A DNA stretch of 64,000 nt from Tsukamurella sp. 8F (GTDB lineage: Bacteria > Actinomycetota > Actinomycetes > Mycobacteriales > Mycobacteriaceae), in the NCBI RefSeq assembly GCF_029167375.1, contig NZ_JARFTP010000019.1:1-64000 (forward strand), in the 5' to 3' direction. A program made the position numbers and the translations under genes. Under the pieces are notes generated by a model. That model did no database searches. It was given only the letters and a program-made list of their open reading frames with translations, and was not told the origin of the DNA. How positions within the stretch are numbered: the first letter of the stretch is position 1; each line of letters starts with the position of its first letter. Shown one piece after another: positions 1 through 11,460 of this stretch.

Positions 1-957
1 CTCGACGAGGCGGCGACCGTCGCGGGCGACGTCGCGACCGAGCTGGGTGCCTATCTGTCCGCCTTGCCGTCGGATCCGTCCGAGCTGGAGAACACGCTGC
101 AGCGCCAGGCCGAGCTCAAGACGCTGACGCGCAAGTACGCGCCCGATATCGACGGCGTGTTGGCCTGGGCCGTCGAGGCCCGCGCGCGTCTCGACGGCAT
201 CGATACGTCGGCCGAGGGGCTCGCTGCCCTCACCGCGCGTGTCACCGAGCTGGAGGACGCGGTGTCGGCGTCCGCCAGGAAACTGACGGCCGCTCGCACG
301 AAGGCCGCTGGGACGCTTGGCAAGAAGGTCACGGGTGAGCTGCGCAAGCTCGCCATGGGTGGCGCGTCCATAGCCGTGTCCGTGACTCCGGACGTAGCGG
401 CCGAGAGCGAACCGCACACGCTCCCGGCCGCCGACGGTGCGGTGCGCGCGGGCGGGCGGGGAACGGATCTCGTCGAGTTCCGGCTCGTGGCGCACGACGG
501 TGCGAACCCGCTGCCGATCGGCCGGTCCGCGTCGGGTGGCGAGCTGTCGCGCGTCATGCTCGCGCTCGAGGTCGTGCTCGCGCAGACGGAGTCGGGCCTG
601 ACGATGGTGTTCGACGAAGTCGACGCAGGCGTCGGGGGCAAGGCCGCCGTGGAGATCGGGCGGCGGCTCGCCGCGCTCGCGCAGCGCCATCAGGTCATCG
701 TCGTAACCCACCTGCCGCAGGTGGCGGCGTTCGCCGACACGCACCTCAGCGTCGGGAAGCAGATGACCGGGTCCGCAAAGCGACGGGCCGTGACGTCCAC
801 GCTGACGGCACTGACCCGCGAGGAGCGGATCGCCGAGCTCGCCCGCATGCTGGCCGGCATGGGCGATTCCGACACCGGCCGCGCACACGCCGAGGAACTA
901 CTCGAGGCCGCGGAGCACGACAAGCTCGCGCAGACCGGAGCACACGCGGGCGCATAG
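1..957 (+). CDS. recN: DNA repair protein RecN (C-terminal part, 5' end outside window)
   Basis: RecN is an SMC-like ATPase that acts early in double-strand break repair. The reading frame is open from base 1, so only the C-terminal half is present. It shows an ABC signature (ASGGELSRVMLALE), a Walker B (MVFDEVDAGVGG) and an H-loop (VVTHLPQVAAFAD), preceded by the end of the coiled-coil arm. The downstream neighbours steA and mctB match the order in mycobacteria, which supports the name. The gene ends in an Ala/Gly-rich tail; nothing looks broken. Confidence 0.95.
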   Translation, partial: LDEAATVAGDVATELGAYLSALPSDPSELENTLQRQAELKTLTRKYAPDIDGVLAWAVEARARLDGIDTSAEGLAALTARVTELEDAVSASARKLTAARTKAAGTLGKKVTGELRKLAMGGASIAVSVTPDVAAESEPHTLPAADGAVRAGGRGTDLVEFRLVAHDGANPLPIGRSASGGELSRVMLALEVVLAQTESGLTMVFDEVDAGVGGKAAVEIGRRLAALAQRHQVIVVTHLPQVAAFADTHLSVGKQMTGSAKRRAVTSTLTALTREERIAELARMLAGMGDSDTGRAHAEELLEAAEHDKLAQTGAHAGA

Positions 958-1056
958 GTTGCTCTCGAGACAGATGTGAATCTCGAGGCGGGAAAACACT
1001 CATGTTGTCGGCGCGCCTACTGGGATCCGTGTGACTGCTGGGCCAGAATTACACGC

Positions 1057-2247
1057 ATGAAGTTGCCTGCCATGCTGTCCCGCACCGTGGACGATCTTCC
1101 CGGTGTCTCCGGCACCGCGCGCGTCGACAAGGAGACCACCCGGCTCCTCCGGCGCATCGGCCCCGGCGACATCGTCGTCTGCGACGCCCTGGATCTCGAC
1201 CGGACCACCGCGGAGGTGATGGTCGAGGCGGGCGTCGTCGCCGTGGTCAACGCCTCCCCGTTCATCTCCGGCCGCTACCCGAACCTCGGGCCCGAGGTAC
1301 TCAGCGCGGCGGGTGTCGTCCTCGTCGACGACGTCGGCGCCGACATCCTCCGCAAGGTCAAGGACGGCCAGCGGATCCGCGTCGACGAGGGCCGGATCAT
1401 CGCGGGCGAGCGCGAGCTCGGCGAGGGTGAGCCGCTGTCCGACGGCGTCGTGACCGAGCGCATGCTCGCCGCTCGCTCCGGGCTGGTCGACCACCTGGAG
1501 GCGTTCTCCGGCAACACGATCGAGTTCATCCGGGTCGAGTCGCCGCTGCTGATCGACGGCGTCGGCATCCCCGACGTCGAGGTCAATCTGAATCAGCGCC
1601 ACGTCCTCGTCGTCTCCGACGGTCAGGACCACGCAGCCGATCTGAAGCGGCTCAAGCCCTTCATCAAGGAGTACGCGCCGGTCCTGATCGGCGTGAACCG
1701 CGGCGCTGATGCCCTCGTGAAGGCGGGCTACCGGCCCGACCTCATCGTCGGCGACCCCGAGCAGGTAGCCGCCAACACGCTCCGGTGTGGCGCGCAGGTC
1801 GTGCTGCCCGCCGACGCCGACGGGCACGCCGTCGGGTTGGAACGGATCCAGGACCTCGGTATCGGGGCGATGACGTTCCCCGCGTCGGGCTCGTCTGCCG
1901 ACCTCGCGCTGATCCTCGCCGACCATCACGGAGCCTCGCTGATCGTCACCGTCGGCCATCCGGCTTCGCTGGAGGAGTTCTTCGACGCGAGCCGTCGCGA
2001 GTCCGCGCCGTCGACGTTCCTGACGCGCCTCAAGGTCGGCACGAAGCTCGTGGACGGCAAGGCCGTCGCCTCGCTGTACCGGTCGCGCGGCCATGCGGGC
2101 GCGATCGCCCTCTTCATCCTCGCCGCACTCGTCGCCGTGGTCGTGGCGGTGCTGGTGTCGAACCAGGGTCACGACGTGCTGCAGTGGGCCATCGACCAGT
2201 GGAACCGGTTCGCCCTCTGGGTCCAGGACCAGTTCCACCGCCTGTAG
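1057..2247 (+). CDS. steA: SteA, cytokinesis-linked thiamine-pyrophosphokinase-like protein
   Basis: Homologue of corynebacterial SteA and mycobacterial Rv1697 (about 393 aa; here 396 aa). SteA works with SteB in cell separation by promoting peptidoglycan hydrolase activity. The body resembles a thiamine pyrophosphokinase fold (VGDPEQVAANTLRCGAQVV region) but catalytic activity is not established for this family. One transmembrane helix lies near the C-terminus (GAIALFILAALVAVVVAVLV), so the protein is membrane anchored with most mass on one side. I chose the ATG at 1057 because it gives the family N-terminus MKLPAMLSRT; a longer frame upstream has no family similarity. It lies one base ahead of the next gene, so the two are probably cotranscribed. 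Confidence 0.9.
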   Translation: MKLPAMLSRTVDDLPGVSGTARVDKETTRLLRRIGPGDIVVCDALDLDRTTAEVMVEAGVVAVVNASPFISGRYPNLGPEVLSAAGVVLVDDVGADILRKVKDGQRIRVDEGRIIAGERELGEGEPLSDGVVTERMLAARSGLVDHLEAFSGNTIEFIRVESPLLIDGVGIPDVEVNLNQRHVLVVSDGQDHAADLKRLKPFIKEYAPVLIGVNRGADALVKAGYRPDLIVGDPEQVAANTLRCGAQVVLPADADGHAVGLERIQDLGIGAMTFPASGSSADLALILADHHGASLIVTVGHPASLEEFFDASRRESAPSTFLTRLKVGTKLVDGKAVASLYRSRGHAGAIALFILAALVAVVVAVLVSNQGHDVLQWAIDQWNRFALWVQDQFHRL

Positions 2248-2248
2248 C

Positions 2249-3184
2249 GTGCCCGGCCTGAAACGGCCCAGTGCCCGCCGCCCGGCTCTGTTCTGGGCGG
2301 CGCTGCTGGTGGCACTGGCGGTCGGCCTCGCGCTCGGCGGCGGGGTGCTCTCGCGGTTCACCGGCGACGGGGGCGTCACCTCGTCGCTACACGACCAGGT
2401 GGATCGGCTCGAAGCCGAGAACTCCGCGCTGAAGTCGCGTGCCGCTGCCGGTGACGGATACGCCGAAGCCACCTCGGCCGCATTGCTCGCGGGCCGGCTG
2501 AAGGGCGTCCCCGTCGTCGTAGTGCGCGCGGCGGATGCGGATTCCGGCGACGTGACGGCCGTGTCCGACCGCATCAAGCAGGCGGGTGGCGACGTCACGG
2601 GCACGCTGACGCTGACCCGGACCCTGTATGCGGACGGGCAGGCAGAGCGTCTGCGCGGCGTGGCCGACCAGGTCGCGCCCGAAGGGACGACTCTGAAGGG
2701 CGCCGATCCTGCGGCGCGTGCGGGCGACCTGCTCGGCGCGCTGCTGCTCGCGAAGCAGGGCGCTCAGGCGCCGTCTGCGGGGGAGCGGCGCGATGCCCTG
2801 GCGGCGCTGCGCGACGGGGGATTCGTGACGTACGACGGCGACAACGTCGCACCCGGGCGGATCGCGGTCGTCGTGAGCGGTGGTGGCGTCGACGCGGCCG
2901 GCGGATCCGAGGGGCAGGCCGTCGGACGGCTCGCGTCGGCGATATCGGCCCACGGCGCGGGCGCGGTCCTCGCCGGACGTACGGGCTCCGCCGACGGCGG
3001 CGGTCCTATTCCTGTCGTGCGCGGCGACGGCGCCCTGACCCGGTCACTGAGCACAGTCGACGACGTGGATACGGCCGTCGGACGCGTGGCGACGGCCCTC
3101 GCGCTGGCCTCGGCGGCCGACGGACGGTACGGCGCCTACGGCACGGGTAAGGGCGCTTCGGGTGTGGCGCCGACCGTGAAGTAA
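2249..3184 (+). CDS. mctB: MctB/SteB family envelope protein
   Basis: 311-aa homologue of Rv1698 (MctB, 314 aa), described as a copper-export outer-membrane protein in mycobacteria and as SteB, the partner of SteA, in corynebacteria. The N-terminus has one transmembrane helix (residues about 13-33, ALFWAALLVALAVGLALGGG) followed by a short coiled coil (DQVDRLEAENSALKSR), then a globular extracytoplasmic domain. The GTG start at 2249 lies one base after the steA stop and puts the signal anchor directly at the N-terminus. The copper role and the cytokinesis role are both from the family; the sequence does not decide between them. Confidence 0.85.
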   Translation: MPGLKRPSARRPALFWAALLVALAVGLALGGGVLSRFTGDGGVTSSLHDQVDRLEAENSALKSRAAAGDGYAEATSAALLAGRLKGVPVVVVRAADADSGDVTAVSDRIKQAGGDVTGTLTLTRTLYADGQAERLRGVADQVAPEGTTLKGADPAARAGDLLGALLLAKQGAQAPSAGERRDALAALRDGGFVTYDGDNVAPGRIAVVVSGGGVDAAGGSEGQAVGRLASAISAHGAGAVLAGRTGSADGGGPIPVVRGDGALTRSLSTVDDVDTAVGRVATALALASAADGRYGAYGTGKGASGVAPTVK

Positions 3185-3256
3185 CGAGCGCGACACCTCC
3201 CGCGCCGCGCCGCGGGGACCGTTCTGCACGGAAGGTGTTACTCTGAAGTCCCGTAG

Positions 3257-5687
<2,431 letters not shown>

Positions 5688-5731
5688 TCCGCCGGCGCCG
5701 CGCGGACCGGCGCACGAATCTCGGTCTGAGA

Positions 5732-5752
5732 GTGCCTATCCCGTATAGGCAC
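5732..5752. other. Perfect 8-bp inverted repeat between NUDIX gene and xerD
   Basis: GTGCCTAT (5732-5739) and ATAGGCAC (5745-5752) pair perfectly around a 5-base loop, 36 bases before the xerD start. No U-run follows, so it is more likely a protein site or a weak processing hairpin than an intrinsic terminator. Function not shown. Confidence 0.4.
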
Positions 5753-5787
5753 GGGAGAGACGCTCTCGGCACTCGGTTCGTGACGGG

Positions 5788-6726
5788 ATGCGCGACGTGA
5801 CCGCGCTCGCGGAGCAGGTCCGGGCATTCGTGGCCCACCTCACCGTGGAGCGCGGGGCCGCGACCAACACGTTGCTCTCGTATCGACGCGACCTGGACAG
5901 GTACACCGAGTACCTCGTCGCTCTCGGCATCGAGGATCTCGCAGCGGTGGGAGAGGCCGATGTCGGGGGTTTCCTGGTCGCGCTGCGCTCCGGAGACGGC
6001 GACCACCCGCCCCTGGCCGCGAGTTCGGCGGCGCGCACCCTCGTGGCGGTGCGGGGGTTGCACCGGTTCGCCGCGGCGGAGGGGATGACACCGGCGGACG
6101 TCGCGCGCGATATCCGCCCGCCCACGCCCGGCCGGAGGCTGCCCAAGGCCCTGCCTGTCGAGCAGGTGCTTGCGATCCTCGACGCCGCGGGCGGCGACGG
6201 CGACGCATCCGACACCCCCGCGCGGATGCGCGACCGGGCGCTGCTGGAACTCCTCTACTCGTGCGGTGCGCGGATCTCCGAGATCACGGCCCTGGACGTG
6301 GACGACATCGACACCGAGAACCGGGCCGTCGTGCTGCATGGCAAGGGCGGCAAGGAGAGGGTGGTCCCGATCGGCAGGCCCGCGGTCGCCGCGCTCGACG
6401 CCTACCTGGTGCGGGGGCGTCCGGCGCTCGTGCGGCGCAGCGAGCCCGCGTTGTTCCTCAACGTCCGCGGCGGACGGCTGTCGCGGCAGTCCGCGTGGCA
6501 GGTGCTCGCGTCGGCCGCCGAGCGCGCCGGAATCGACACCCCGGTGTCGCCGCACACCCTGCGCCACTCCTTCGCGACCCACCTGCTCGACGGCGGCGCC
6601 GACGTCCGTGTGGTCCAGGAACTGCTCGGCCACTCCTCCGTCACGACGACTCAGGTGTACACCCTCGTCACCGTCCAGGCTCTGCGCGAGGTCTACGCGC
6701 AGGCGCACCCGCGCGCACTGCGCTGA
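5788..6726 (+). CDS. xerD: Tyrosine recombinase XerD
   Basis: XerD resolves chromosome dimers at dif together with XerC. The 312-aa protein has a SAM-like core-binding domain (residues 5-95) and a catalytic domain with the RKHRH/Y set: Arg in YSCGARISE, Lys in [10 protein letters not shown], His-x-x-Arg in [12 protein letters not shown], His in [11 protein letters not shown] and Tyr in VYTLV. ATG 5788 gives the standard XerD length. Its position after pyrG and NUDIX and ahead of parA-scpA-scpB is the usual actinobacterial arrangement of chromosome-segregation genes. Confidence 0.95.
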   Translation: MRDVTALAEQVRAFVAHLTVERGAATNTLLSYRRDLDRYTEYLVALGIEDLAAVGEADVGGFLVALRSGDGDHPPLAASSAARTLVAVRGLHRFAAAEGMTPADVARDIRPPTPGRRLPKALPVEQVLAILDAAGGDGDASDTPARMRDRALLELLYSCGARISEITALDVDDIDTENRAVVLHGKGGKERVVPIGRPAVAALDAYLVRGRPALVRRSEPALFLNVRGGRLSRQSAWQVLASAAERAGIDTPVSPHTLRHSFATHLLDGGADVRVVQELLGHSSVTTTQVYTLVTVQALREVYAQAHPRALR

Positions 6727-6796
6727 TCGTGCGCGGATGAGCGCGATATGTCGGCGGAACCAGCGTGCACGGGGCCGAGTCGCGCACAATGGGGGC

Positions 6797-7186
6797 ATGA
6801 GCCTGGCGCGAGAGAAGTACGTGTCCCTCGAGACGTTTCGCAAGAGCGGCGTCGCGGTGCCGAGCCCGGTGTGGATCGTGCCTCTGCCGGAGGGGCGGCT
6901 GGGGCTGACGACTGCGCCGGACGCGGGCAAGGTGAAGCGGCTGCGGAACAATCCGGAGGTGCGGCTGACTCCGTGCGATATGCGCGGTCGGGTGCGCCCC
7001 GGCGCGCCGACGGTGACGGGCACCGCGCGCGTCGTCTTCGACGGGCCCGAGTTGGCCAAGGTCCGTTCGGAACTGCGCGCCAAGTACGGCCCTCTCGCCT
7101 GGGCCGTCGAACTCGGTGGTCGCCTGAAGGCTGTGATCGCCCGCGGCGATCACACGGCCGCGGTGATCGTCGAACTGAACGCGTGA
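6797..7186 (+). CDS. PPOX-class F420-dependent oxidoreductase-like protein
   Basis: 129-aa single-domain split-barrel flavin/deazaflavin-binding protein. Conserved features are the N-terminal KYVSLETFRKSGVAVPSPVW segment, the strand KRLRNNPEVRLTPCD and the later TVTGTARVV. Proteins of this small type (TIGR03666-like) are thought to use coenzyme F420 in mycobacteria, but the substrate is unknown. ATG 6797 is chosen because the upstream part of the frame overlaps xerD in a different frame. It stands alone between xerD and the parA-like gene. Confidence 0.8.
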   Translation: MSLAREKYVSLETFRKSGVAVPSPVWIVPLPEGRLGLTTAPDAGKVKRLRNNPEVRLTPCDMRGRVRPGAPTVTGTARVVFDGPELAKVRSELRAKYGPLAWAVELGGRLKAVIARGDHTAAVIVELNA

Positions 7187-7280
7187 GCGGACTCGGGTGC
7201 CCGGGTCCCTGGAAGCGCTCGCACTTCCGATTAAGGTGGACGCGCGTAGGGGCTAACGACGGCCAGGAGGTGCGGGAACG

Positions 7281-8207
7281 GTGACCACAGCGCCGGATGC
7301 GGACAACCCGGGACTGGACCTGGGAGAACTGCGCCATGTCACGCACCCCGCGCGCGGGGACGGTGACGTGCCGCTCGGCCCCACCGGTCGTCCGCTGCGC
7401 GACTTCCCCGAGCCGCGGCCGAAGGACTCGCACGGGCCCGCGAAGGTGATCGCCGTCTGTAACCAGAAGGGCGGCGTCGGCAAGACCACCACCACCATCA
7501 ACCTCGGCGCCTCGCTGGCGGCGTACGGGCGCAGGGTGCTGCTCGTCGACCTCGACCCGCAGGGCGCGCTCTCCGCAGGCCTCGGGGTGGCGCACCACGA
7601 ACTCGAACTCACGGTGCACAACCTGCTCATGGAGTCGCAGGTGTCCGCCGACGATGTACTACTGCGCACGCGCATCGACGGTCTCGACCTCCTGCCGTCG
7701 AACATCGACCTATCGGCAGCCGAGATCCAGCTGGTCAACGAGGTCGGCCGCGAGCAGACCGTGGGGCGAGCGCTGTACCCGGTACTCGACCGGTACGACT
7801 ACATCCTCATCGACTGCCAGCCCAGCCTGGGGCTGCTGACCGTCAACGCGCTCGCGTGTGCGGACTCGGTGATCATCCCGATGGAGTGCGAATACTTCTC
7901 GCTGCGCGGCCTGGCGCTACTGACGGACACCGTCGACAAGGTGAGGGACCGGCTGAACCCGCGGCTGCACCTCGCCGGCATCGTCGTGACGATGTTCGAC
8001 TCGCGCACGCTGCACTCGCGCGACGTCATGGCGCGGGTCGTCGAGGTGTTCGGCGACACCGTCTACGACACGGCCATCTCACGCACGGTGCGGTTCCCGG
8101 AGACGTCGGTGGCGGGGGAGCCGATCACGTCGTGGGCTCCCAAATCGACGGGAGCGAACGCGTACCGCACCCTGGCACGCGAGGTCATCCAGCGCGAGGA
8201 AGGGTGA
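7281..8207 (+). CDS. ParA/Soj-family ATPase, scpAB-linked
   Basis: 308-aa deviant Walker ATPase: KGGVGKTTTTINLGASLA (P-loop with the signature lysine), VDLDPQGALSAGLGV and the IDCQPSLGLLTVNALACAD loop. It has an N-terminal extension of about 50 residues before the P-loop. It is the homologue of Rv1708, the ParA-like protein encoded with ScpA and ScpB, and is distinct from the ParA at oriC. The GTG start at 7281 has AGGAGG upstream (7265-7270). Its last codons overlap the scpA start (GTGA), so the two are translationally coupled. Confidence 0.93.
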   Translation: MTTAPDADNPGLDLGELRHVTHPARGDGDVPLGPTGRPLRDFPEPRPKDSHGPAKVIAVCNQKGGVGKTTTTINLGASLAAYGRRVLLVDLDPQGALSAGLGVAHHELELTVHNLLMESQVSADDVLLRTRIDGLDLLPSNIDLSAAEIQLVNEVGREQTVGRALYPVLDRYDYILIDCQPSLGLLTVNALACADSVIIPMECEYFSLRGLALLTDTVDKVRDRLNPRLHLAGIVVTMFDSRTLHSRDVMARVVEVFGDTVYDTAISRTVRFPETSVAGEPITSWAPKSTGANAYRTLAREVIQREEG

Positions 8208-9043
8208 CCGAGCCGGGCACGGCTGCCGAGGTCGTGGACGGGCCGCACCCCGAGGAGATCGAGGAGCCCACCGGTTTCCGGGTCAAGCTCGCGAACTTCG
8301 AGGGTCCCTTCGATCTGCTGCTCAACCTGATCGGCGCGCACCGGATGGACGTCACCGAGGTGGCGCTGCACGTCGTGACGGACGAGTTCATCGCATATAC
8401 CAAGCGCTTGGGGACCGAGGCGGGCCTGGACGCCATCACCGAGTTCCTGGTCGTGGCCGCGACGCTACTCGACCTCAAGGCGGCCCGGCTGCTGCCTGCG
8501 GGCGAGGTCGAGGATCCCGAGGATCTGGCGTTGCTCGAGGCCCGGGACCTGCTGTTCGCGCGCCTGCTGCAGTACCGTGCCTACAAGCAGGTCGCCGAGC
8601 TCATGGCGCAGCTGGAGGCGAAGGCGAACCGGCGCTACCCGCGGCTGGTATCACTGGAGCCGCAGTTCGAGAACCTCGTTCCCGAGGTGACGATCGATGT
8701 GTCCGTCGCCGAGTTCGCCACCGTCGCCGCCGCAGCGTTCGTTCCCAAGAAGCCGCCCGAGGTCGGCCTCGGCCATCTACACGAGCCCAAGGTGTCGGTG
8801 CCTGAGCAGGCGAAGATCATCACGGAGATGCTGCGCGCCGCGCCCGGGCACTGGGCGAGCTTTGCGGAGCTCGTCTCGGGGTGCGATTCTGGGGTCGCGG
8901 TCGTCGCCCGGTTTCTCGCGCTGCTGGAGTTGTACCGGGAGCGTGCCGTCCTGTTCGACCAGCCCGAGGCGCTCGGCGAGCTCAGGGTGCGCTGGTCCGG
9001 CGAGCGCGACGACGAGGTGGAAGTGCAGGACGAGGAGTCATGA
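8204..9043 (+). CDS. scpA: Segregation and condensation protein A
   Basis: ScpA is the kleisin that bridges the SMC heads in the condensin complex. The 279-aa protein shows the kleisin N-domain (FRVKLANFEGPFDLLLNLI, then AAALLDLKAA-like VVAATLLDLKAARLLP) and a C-terminal winged helix (SCDSGVAVVARFLALLELYRE-type sequence). GTG 8204 overlaps the parA-like stop by GTGA; the stop overlaps scpB by ATGA. An acidic linker (EVEDPEDLALLEARD) is usual. Confidence 0.95.
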   Translation: MTEPGTAAEVVDGPHPEEIEEPTGFRVKLANFEGPFDLLLNLIGAHRMDVTEVALHVVTDEFIAYTKRLGTEAGLDAITEFLVVAATLLDLKAARLLPAGEVEDPEDLALLEARDLLFARLLQYRAYKQVAELMAQLEAKANRRYPRLVSLEPQFENLVPEVTIDVSVAEFATVAAAAFVPKKPPEVGLGHLHEPKVSVPEQAKIITEMLRAAPGHWASFAELVSGCDSGVAVVARFLALLELYRERAVLFDQPEALGELRVRWSGERDDEVEVQDEES

Positions 9044-9753
9044 GCGAGCTGAACGAGTCGCGAGGCGTGGATCTCGACGGCCCGGACAACGATGGATCCG
9101 AGGTGCCGGAGGAGGATCTGCTCGCCGACGACGAGCTGCGCGCAGCCCTCGAGGCGCTGCTGCTCGTCGTGGACGCTCCGGCCACCGTCGGGCAGCTGTC
9201 CGCCGCGCTCGAACAACCACCGCACCGGGTCAGCAGGGAGCTCGGGGCGTGGCGCGACGAGCTCGCGGAACGCGGCTCCGGTATGGACCTGCGTTCGACA
9301 GCCGAGGGGTGGCGTCTGTACACGCGGGCCGAGTACGCGCCCTACGTCGAGCGGCTGCTCCTGGACGGTGCACGGTCCAAGCTGACGCGCGCCGCTTTGG
9401 AGACTCTGGCTGTGATCGCGTACCGTCAGCCGGTCAGCCGTGCGAAGGTCAGCGCGGTGCGCGGCGTCAACGTCGACGGCGTGATGCGCACCCTGCTGGC
9501 AAGGGGACTGATCGCGGAGGCGGGTACGGATCCGGACTCGTCGGCGACGGCGTACGCCACGACCGAGCTGTTCTTGGAGCGGATCGGCCTGGGATCGCTG
9601 GACGAGCTGCCTCCGCTCGGCCCGCTGTTGCCTGAGGTGGACGTCATCGACGACCTCTCCGGCGACCTGGACTCCGACCCGAGGTTCGCGCGCCTTGCGC
9701 GCCGTGCCGCGGGAACACCCGGCGACTCAGACGCGTTCGACCCGGACGCGTGA
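9040..9753 (+). CDS. scpB: Segregation and condensation protein B
   Basis: ScpB is the KITE protein of condensin and binds ScpA as a dimer. The 237-aa sequence has two winged helices: LRAALEALLLVVDAPATVGQ with the following GWRLYTRAEYAPYVERL, and the second with LETLAVIAYRQPVSRAKV. Start ATG 9040 overlaps the scpA stop by 4 bases. The tail after residue about 200 is acidic and variable. Confidence 0.95.
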   Translation: MSELNESRGVDLDGPDNDGSEVPEEDLLADDELRAALEALLLVVDAPATVGQLSAALEQPPHRVSRELGAWRDELAERGSGMDLRSTAEGWRLYTRAEYAPYVERLLLDGARSKLTRAALETLAVIAYRQPVSRAKVSAVRGVNVDGVMRTLLARGLIAEAGTDPDSSATAYATTELFLERIGLGSLDELPPLGPLLPEVDVIDDLSGDLDSDPRFARLARRAAGTPGDSDAFDPDA

Positions 9754-9778
9754 CGAGAAGACGAATAAGAGAAGAGAA

Positions 9779-10777
9779 ATGAACAGACCCGCTCGCCGTG
9801 ACGGCACACCGGATCGCAACCGCCCCTTCAGGAATCGTGGTTCCGCCGGCAAGGGGAACACGCCCAAGGGGAACGCGCCTCGCGGTGCCGCATCTCGCGG
9901 TGCCGCGCCGAAGCGTCGGCCCGCACAGGTCGAACGTCCAGCGCCGTCCGTCCCCGTCATCTCGAACGCGAAGCCCGCGCGGCGGCAGAACGTCGACCCC
10001 GGTGCTCGTCCCGAGCCGCGCCAGAAGTCCGAGTCCGAGGTGGCCGAGGGCGTGCGCCTGCAGAAGGTGCTCGCGCAGGCCGGCGTCGCCTCCCGCCGCG
10101 TCGCCGAGGACATGATCGCCGAGGGCCGCGTCGAGGTCGACGGTGAGATCGTCACCGAACAGGGGCGCCGGGTCGATCCGGACACTGCAGTGGTGCGTGT
10201 CGACGGCGTGCGCGTCGTCGTCAACGAGAACTTGGTCCACCTCGCGCTCAACAAGCCGCGGGGCTGGCAGTCCACCATGAGCGACGACCTCGGCCGGCCA
10301 TGCGTCGGCGACATCGTCGCGGAGCGCGTCGCCGCAGGTCAGCGGCTGTTCCACGTAGGTCGGTTGGACGCCGACACCGAGGGGCTGCTGCTGGTGACGA
10401 ACGACGGTGATCTGGCACATCGCCTGATGCATCCCTCGTACGAGGTGCCGAAGACGTACCTCGCGTGGGTCACGGGCGAGTTCGATCGCACGTGGGGCAA
10501 GAAGCTGCGCAAAGGCGTCGAGTTGGAGGACGGGTTGGTGGCGGTCGACCGGTTCTCGGTCCTCGACGTCTCGGAGGGCAAGTCCCTGGTGCGACTTGTT
10601 CTGCACGAGGGGCGTAAGCACGTGGTGCGGCGGCTGCTGGCCGAGATCGGCTACCCCGTGGAGCGACTCGTGCGTACGCACGTCGGGAGTGTGGCTCTCG
10701 GTGACCAGCGTCCCGGCACACTCCGGGTCCTCGGGCGCGACGAGGTCCGCTCGCTGTACCAGGCGGTGAGCCTGTGA
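9779..10777 (+). CDS. rluB: 23S rRNA pseudouridine synthase RluB
   Basis: RsuA/RluB-family enzyme, 332 aa, predicted to make a pseudouridine in the peptidyl-transferase region of 23S rRNA. An N-terminal basic, low-complexity stretch (about 80 residues, repeats of KGN, RGA) precedes the S4 RNA-binding domain (VRLQKVLAQAGVASRRVAED). The catalytic motif is HVGRLDADTEGLLLVTNDG, with the essential Asp. GAAGAGAA precedes ATG 9779 as ribosome site. The stop overlaps the cmk start. Confidence 0.93.
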   Translation: MNRPARRDGTPDRNRPFRNRGSAGKGNTPKGNAPRGAASRGAAPKRRPAQVERPAPSVPVISNAKPARRQNVDPGARPEPRQKSESEVAEGVRLQKVLAQAGVASRRVAEDMIAEGRVEVDGEIVTEQGRRVDPDTAVVRVDGVRVVVNENLVHLALNKPRGWQSTMSDDLGRPCVGDIVAERVAAGQRLFHVGRLDADTEGLLLVTNDGDLAHRLMHPSYEVPKTYLAWVTGEFDRTWGKKLRKGVELEDGLVAVDRFSVLDVSEGKSLVRLVLHEGRKHVVRRLLAEIGYPVERLVRTHVGSVALGDQRPGTLRVLGRDEVRSLYQAVSL

Positions 10778-11460
10778 GCACGCTCGTGATCGCCATGGAC
10801 GGACCCTCCGGGACCGGGAAGTCGACGGTGGCGCGTCGCGTCGCCGAGCGGCTCGCGGCCCGCTACCTCGACACCGGCGCGATGTACCGCGCGGCCACGG
10901 TGCACGTCCTCGACGCCGGGGTCGATCCGGCCGACGCCGACGCCGTCGACGCCGCGACCAGGGACCTGCCGCTGGCCGTGGGCTGCGACCCCACCGAGGA
11001 GATCGTCGAGCTCGACGGTGTGTCGATCACCCGCCGGATCCGCGAGGACGATGTGACGGCGAACGTGTCGGCGGTGTCGGCGGTGCCGGCGCTGCGCGAG
11101 CGGCTCGTCGACTATCAGCGCGCGATCGCCGGCGACGACGATTCGCCCGTGGTGATCGAGGGGCGCGACATCGGCACCGTCGTCTTCCCGGACGCGGCAC
11201 TGAAGGTGTACCTCACCGCGTCTGCGCGGGCCCGCGCCGAGCGACGGCACGCGCAGAACCTCGAGCTGGGCCTGCCGAGTGACCTCGGAGAGGTGCTCGC
11301 CTCAGTGCAGCGCCGCGACGAGTTGGACTCGACTCGAAAGGCGTCGCCACTGCGGCCCGCGGACGGCGCCGAGCAGGTGGACACGTCCGGGCTGACGTTG
11401 GACGAGACCGTAGATGCGATCGTCGCATTGGTGAACGAGCGGACGGGGGTGACGTCGTGA
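10774..11460 (+). CDS. cmk: Cytidylate kinase
   Basis: CMP/dCMP kinase of 228 aa. It has the P-loop [18 protein letters not shown], the CMP-binding [15 protein letters not shown] segment, and [14 protein letters not shown] with the conserved Arg/Asp pair, followed by the lid (RAERRHAQN). GTG 10774 overlaps the rluB stop, and its own stop overlaps the der start (GTGA), so rluB-cmk-der read as one coupled unit. Confidence 0.96.
   Translation: MSTLVIAMDGPSGTGKSTVARRVAERLAARYLDTGAMYRAATVHVLDAGVDPADADAVDAATRDLPLAVGCDPTEEIVELDGVSITRRIREDDVTANVSAVSAVPALRERLVDYQRAIAGDDDSPVVIEGRDIGTVVFPDAALKVYLTASARARAERRHAQNLELGLPSDLGEVLASVQRRDELDSTRKASPLRPADGAEQVDTSGLTLDETVDAIVALVNERTGVTS

Noticed and set aside
1000-2604. 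Long minus-strand frame opposite steA and mctB
   Set aside because: It mirrors two well-supported plus-strand genes; such antisense frames are common in GC-rich DNA and the sequence has no family features.
5732-5752. dif-like recombination site near xerD
   Set aside because: The inverted repeat has 8-bp arms and a 5-bp spacer, and its sequence does not resemble the 28-bp actinobacterial dif site.
7856-8203. N-terminal extension of ScpA
   Set aside because: The part upstream of GTG 8204 lies inside the parA-like gene in another frame; the GTGA overlap gives a family-length ScpA.
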